Assembly (NCBI GenBank): GCA_002887195.1
Contig: PJAB01001328.1
Location: 1-15,376 of the forward strand
Source: Chrysochromulina parva
Lineage: Eukaryota > Haptophyta > Prymnesiales > Chrysochromulinaceae
Reading direction: 5' to 3'
Length of the DNA stretch: 15,376 bases
Each line of letters opens with the position of its first letter. Position 1 is the stretch's first letter. A program made the translations under genes and the position numbers. Below the pieces are notes generated by a model. The model made no database searches. It was not told the DNA's origin and saw only the letters and a program-made list of their open reading frames with translations. Below are positions 15,349 to 15,376 of the stretch, in pieces.

Positions 15349-15376
15349 TCATTTCTTCTCTCATTCTCCTCTTTTG
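15349..15376. other. Pyrimidine-rich non-telomeric tail after the TTAGGG array
   Basis: The last 28 bases are almost all C and T on the + strand and are not telomere repeat. They may be the start of further sequence beyond an interstitial array, a promoter or leader of the kinase gene, or an assembly artefact. Confidence 0.5.

Noticed and set aside
14348..15364. Minus-strand frame that starts at an ATG in the CT-rich tail and reads LTLTLT through the telomere array
   Set aside because: It is out of frame with the kinase and yields Ala/Arg-rich nonsense. The array simply lacks stops in that frame.

Overview
The window looks like GC-rich nuclear DNA of a unicellular eukaryotic alga. A haptophyte is my best guess, from protein style rather than any marker gene. 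The grounds are long intron-poor reading frames, a GT-AG intron, proline-rich extracellular stretches of the PPPSPPPP kind, SBBP-type beta-propeller repeats on a membrane protein, a receptor-like TKL kinase, a retromer-type PX-BAR sorting nexin, and a TTAGGG telomere-type array. There are no bacterial-style operons. I saw no tRNA, rRNA, CRISPR array or transposase.

Layout from left to right. Positions 1-544 are a degenerate satellite built on GAGACGAT that switches orientation near 400-430, giving a large imperfect inverted repeat. A glycosyltransferase-like protein of the kind common in diatoms and haptophytes follows (598-1398, +). Next is an EF-hand protein with a coiled-coil N-terminus (1584-2423, +). 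It converges on a sorting nexin (2953-4524, -), which in turn diverges from a membrane-anchored AIG1-like GTPase (4778-6106, +). The 253 bp between the last two is a probable shared promoter region. A non-coding stretch with a strong hairpin (6107-6765) leads to the largest gene (6766-11390, +). That gene encodes a membrane protein whose outer part holds fourteen SBBP-type blades in two sets of seven. An 83-base GT-AG intron (9735-9817) directly after the membrane segment joins it to a 524-residue cytoplasmic tail. A minisatellite and AT-richer DNA (11497-12216) separate it from a convergent receptor-like kinase (12217 to about 15258, -). The kinase reading frame runs, without an upstream ATG, straight into 15 perfect TTAGGG units (15259-15348).

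The two large genes share an architecture: Pro-rich or beta-propeller ectodomain, one membrane span, then an intracellular part (kinase in one, long disordered tail in the other). They look like cell-surface sensors or adhesins. The sorting nexin and the GTPase both point to endomembrane function. Nothing shows that the genes act in one pathway. The most notable points are the double seven-blade propeller with its spliced tail, the kinase reading frame cut off at a telomere-type array, the GTPase with Asn in place of the G4 Asp, and the inverted GAGACGAT satellite.
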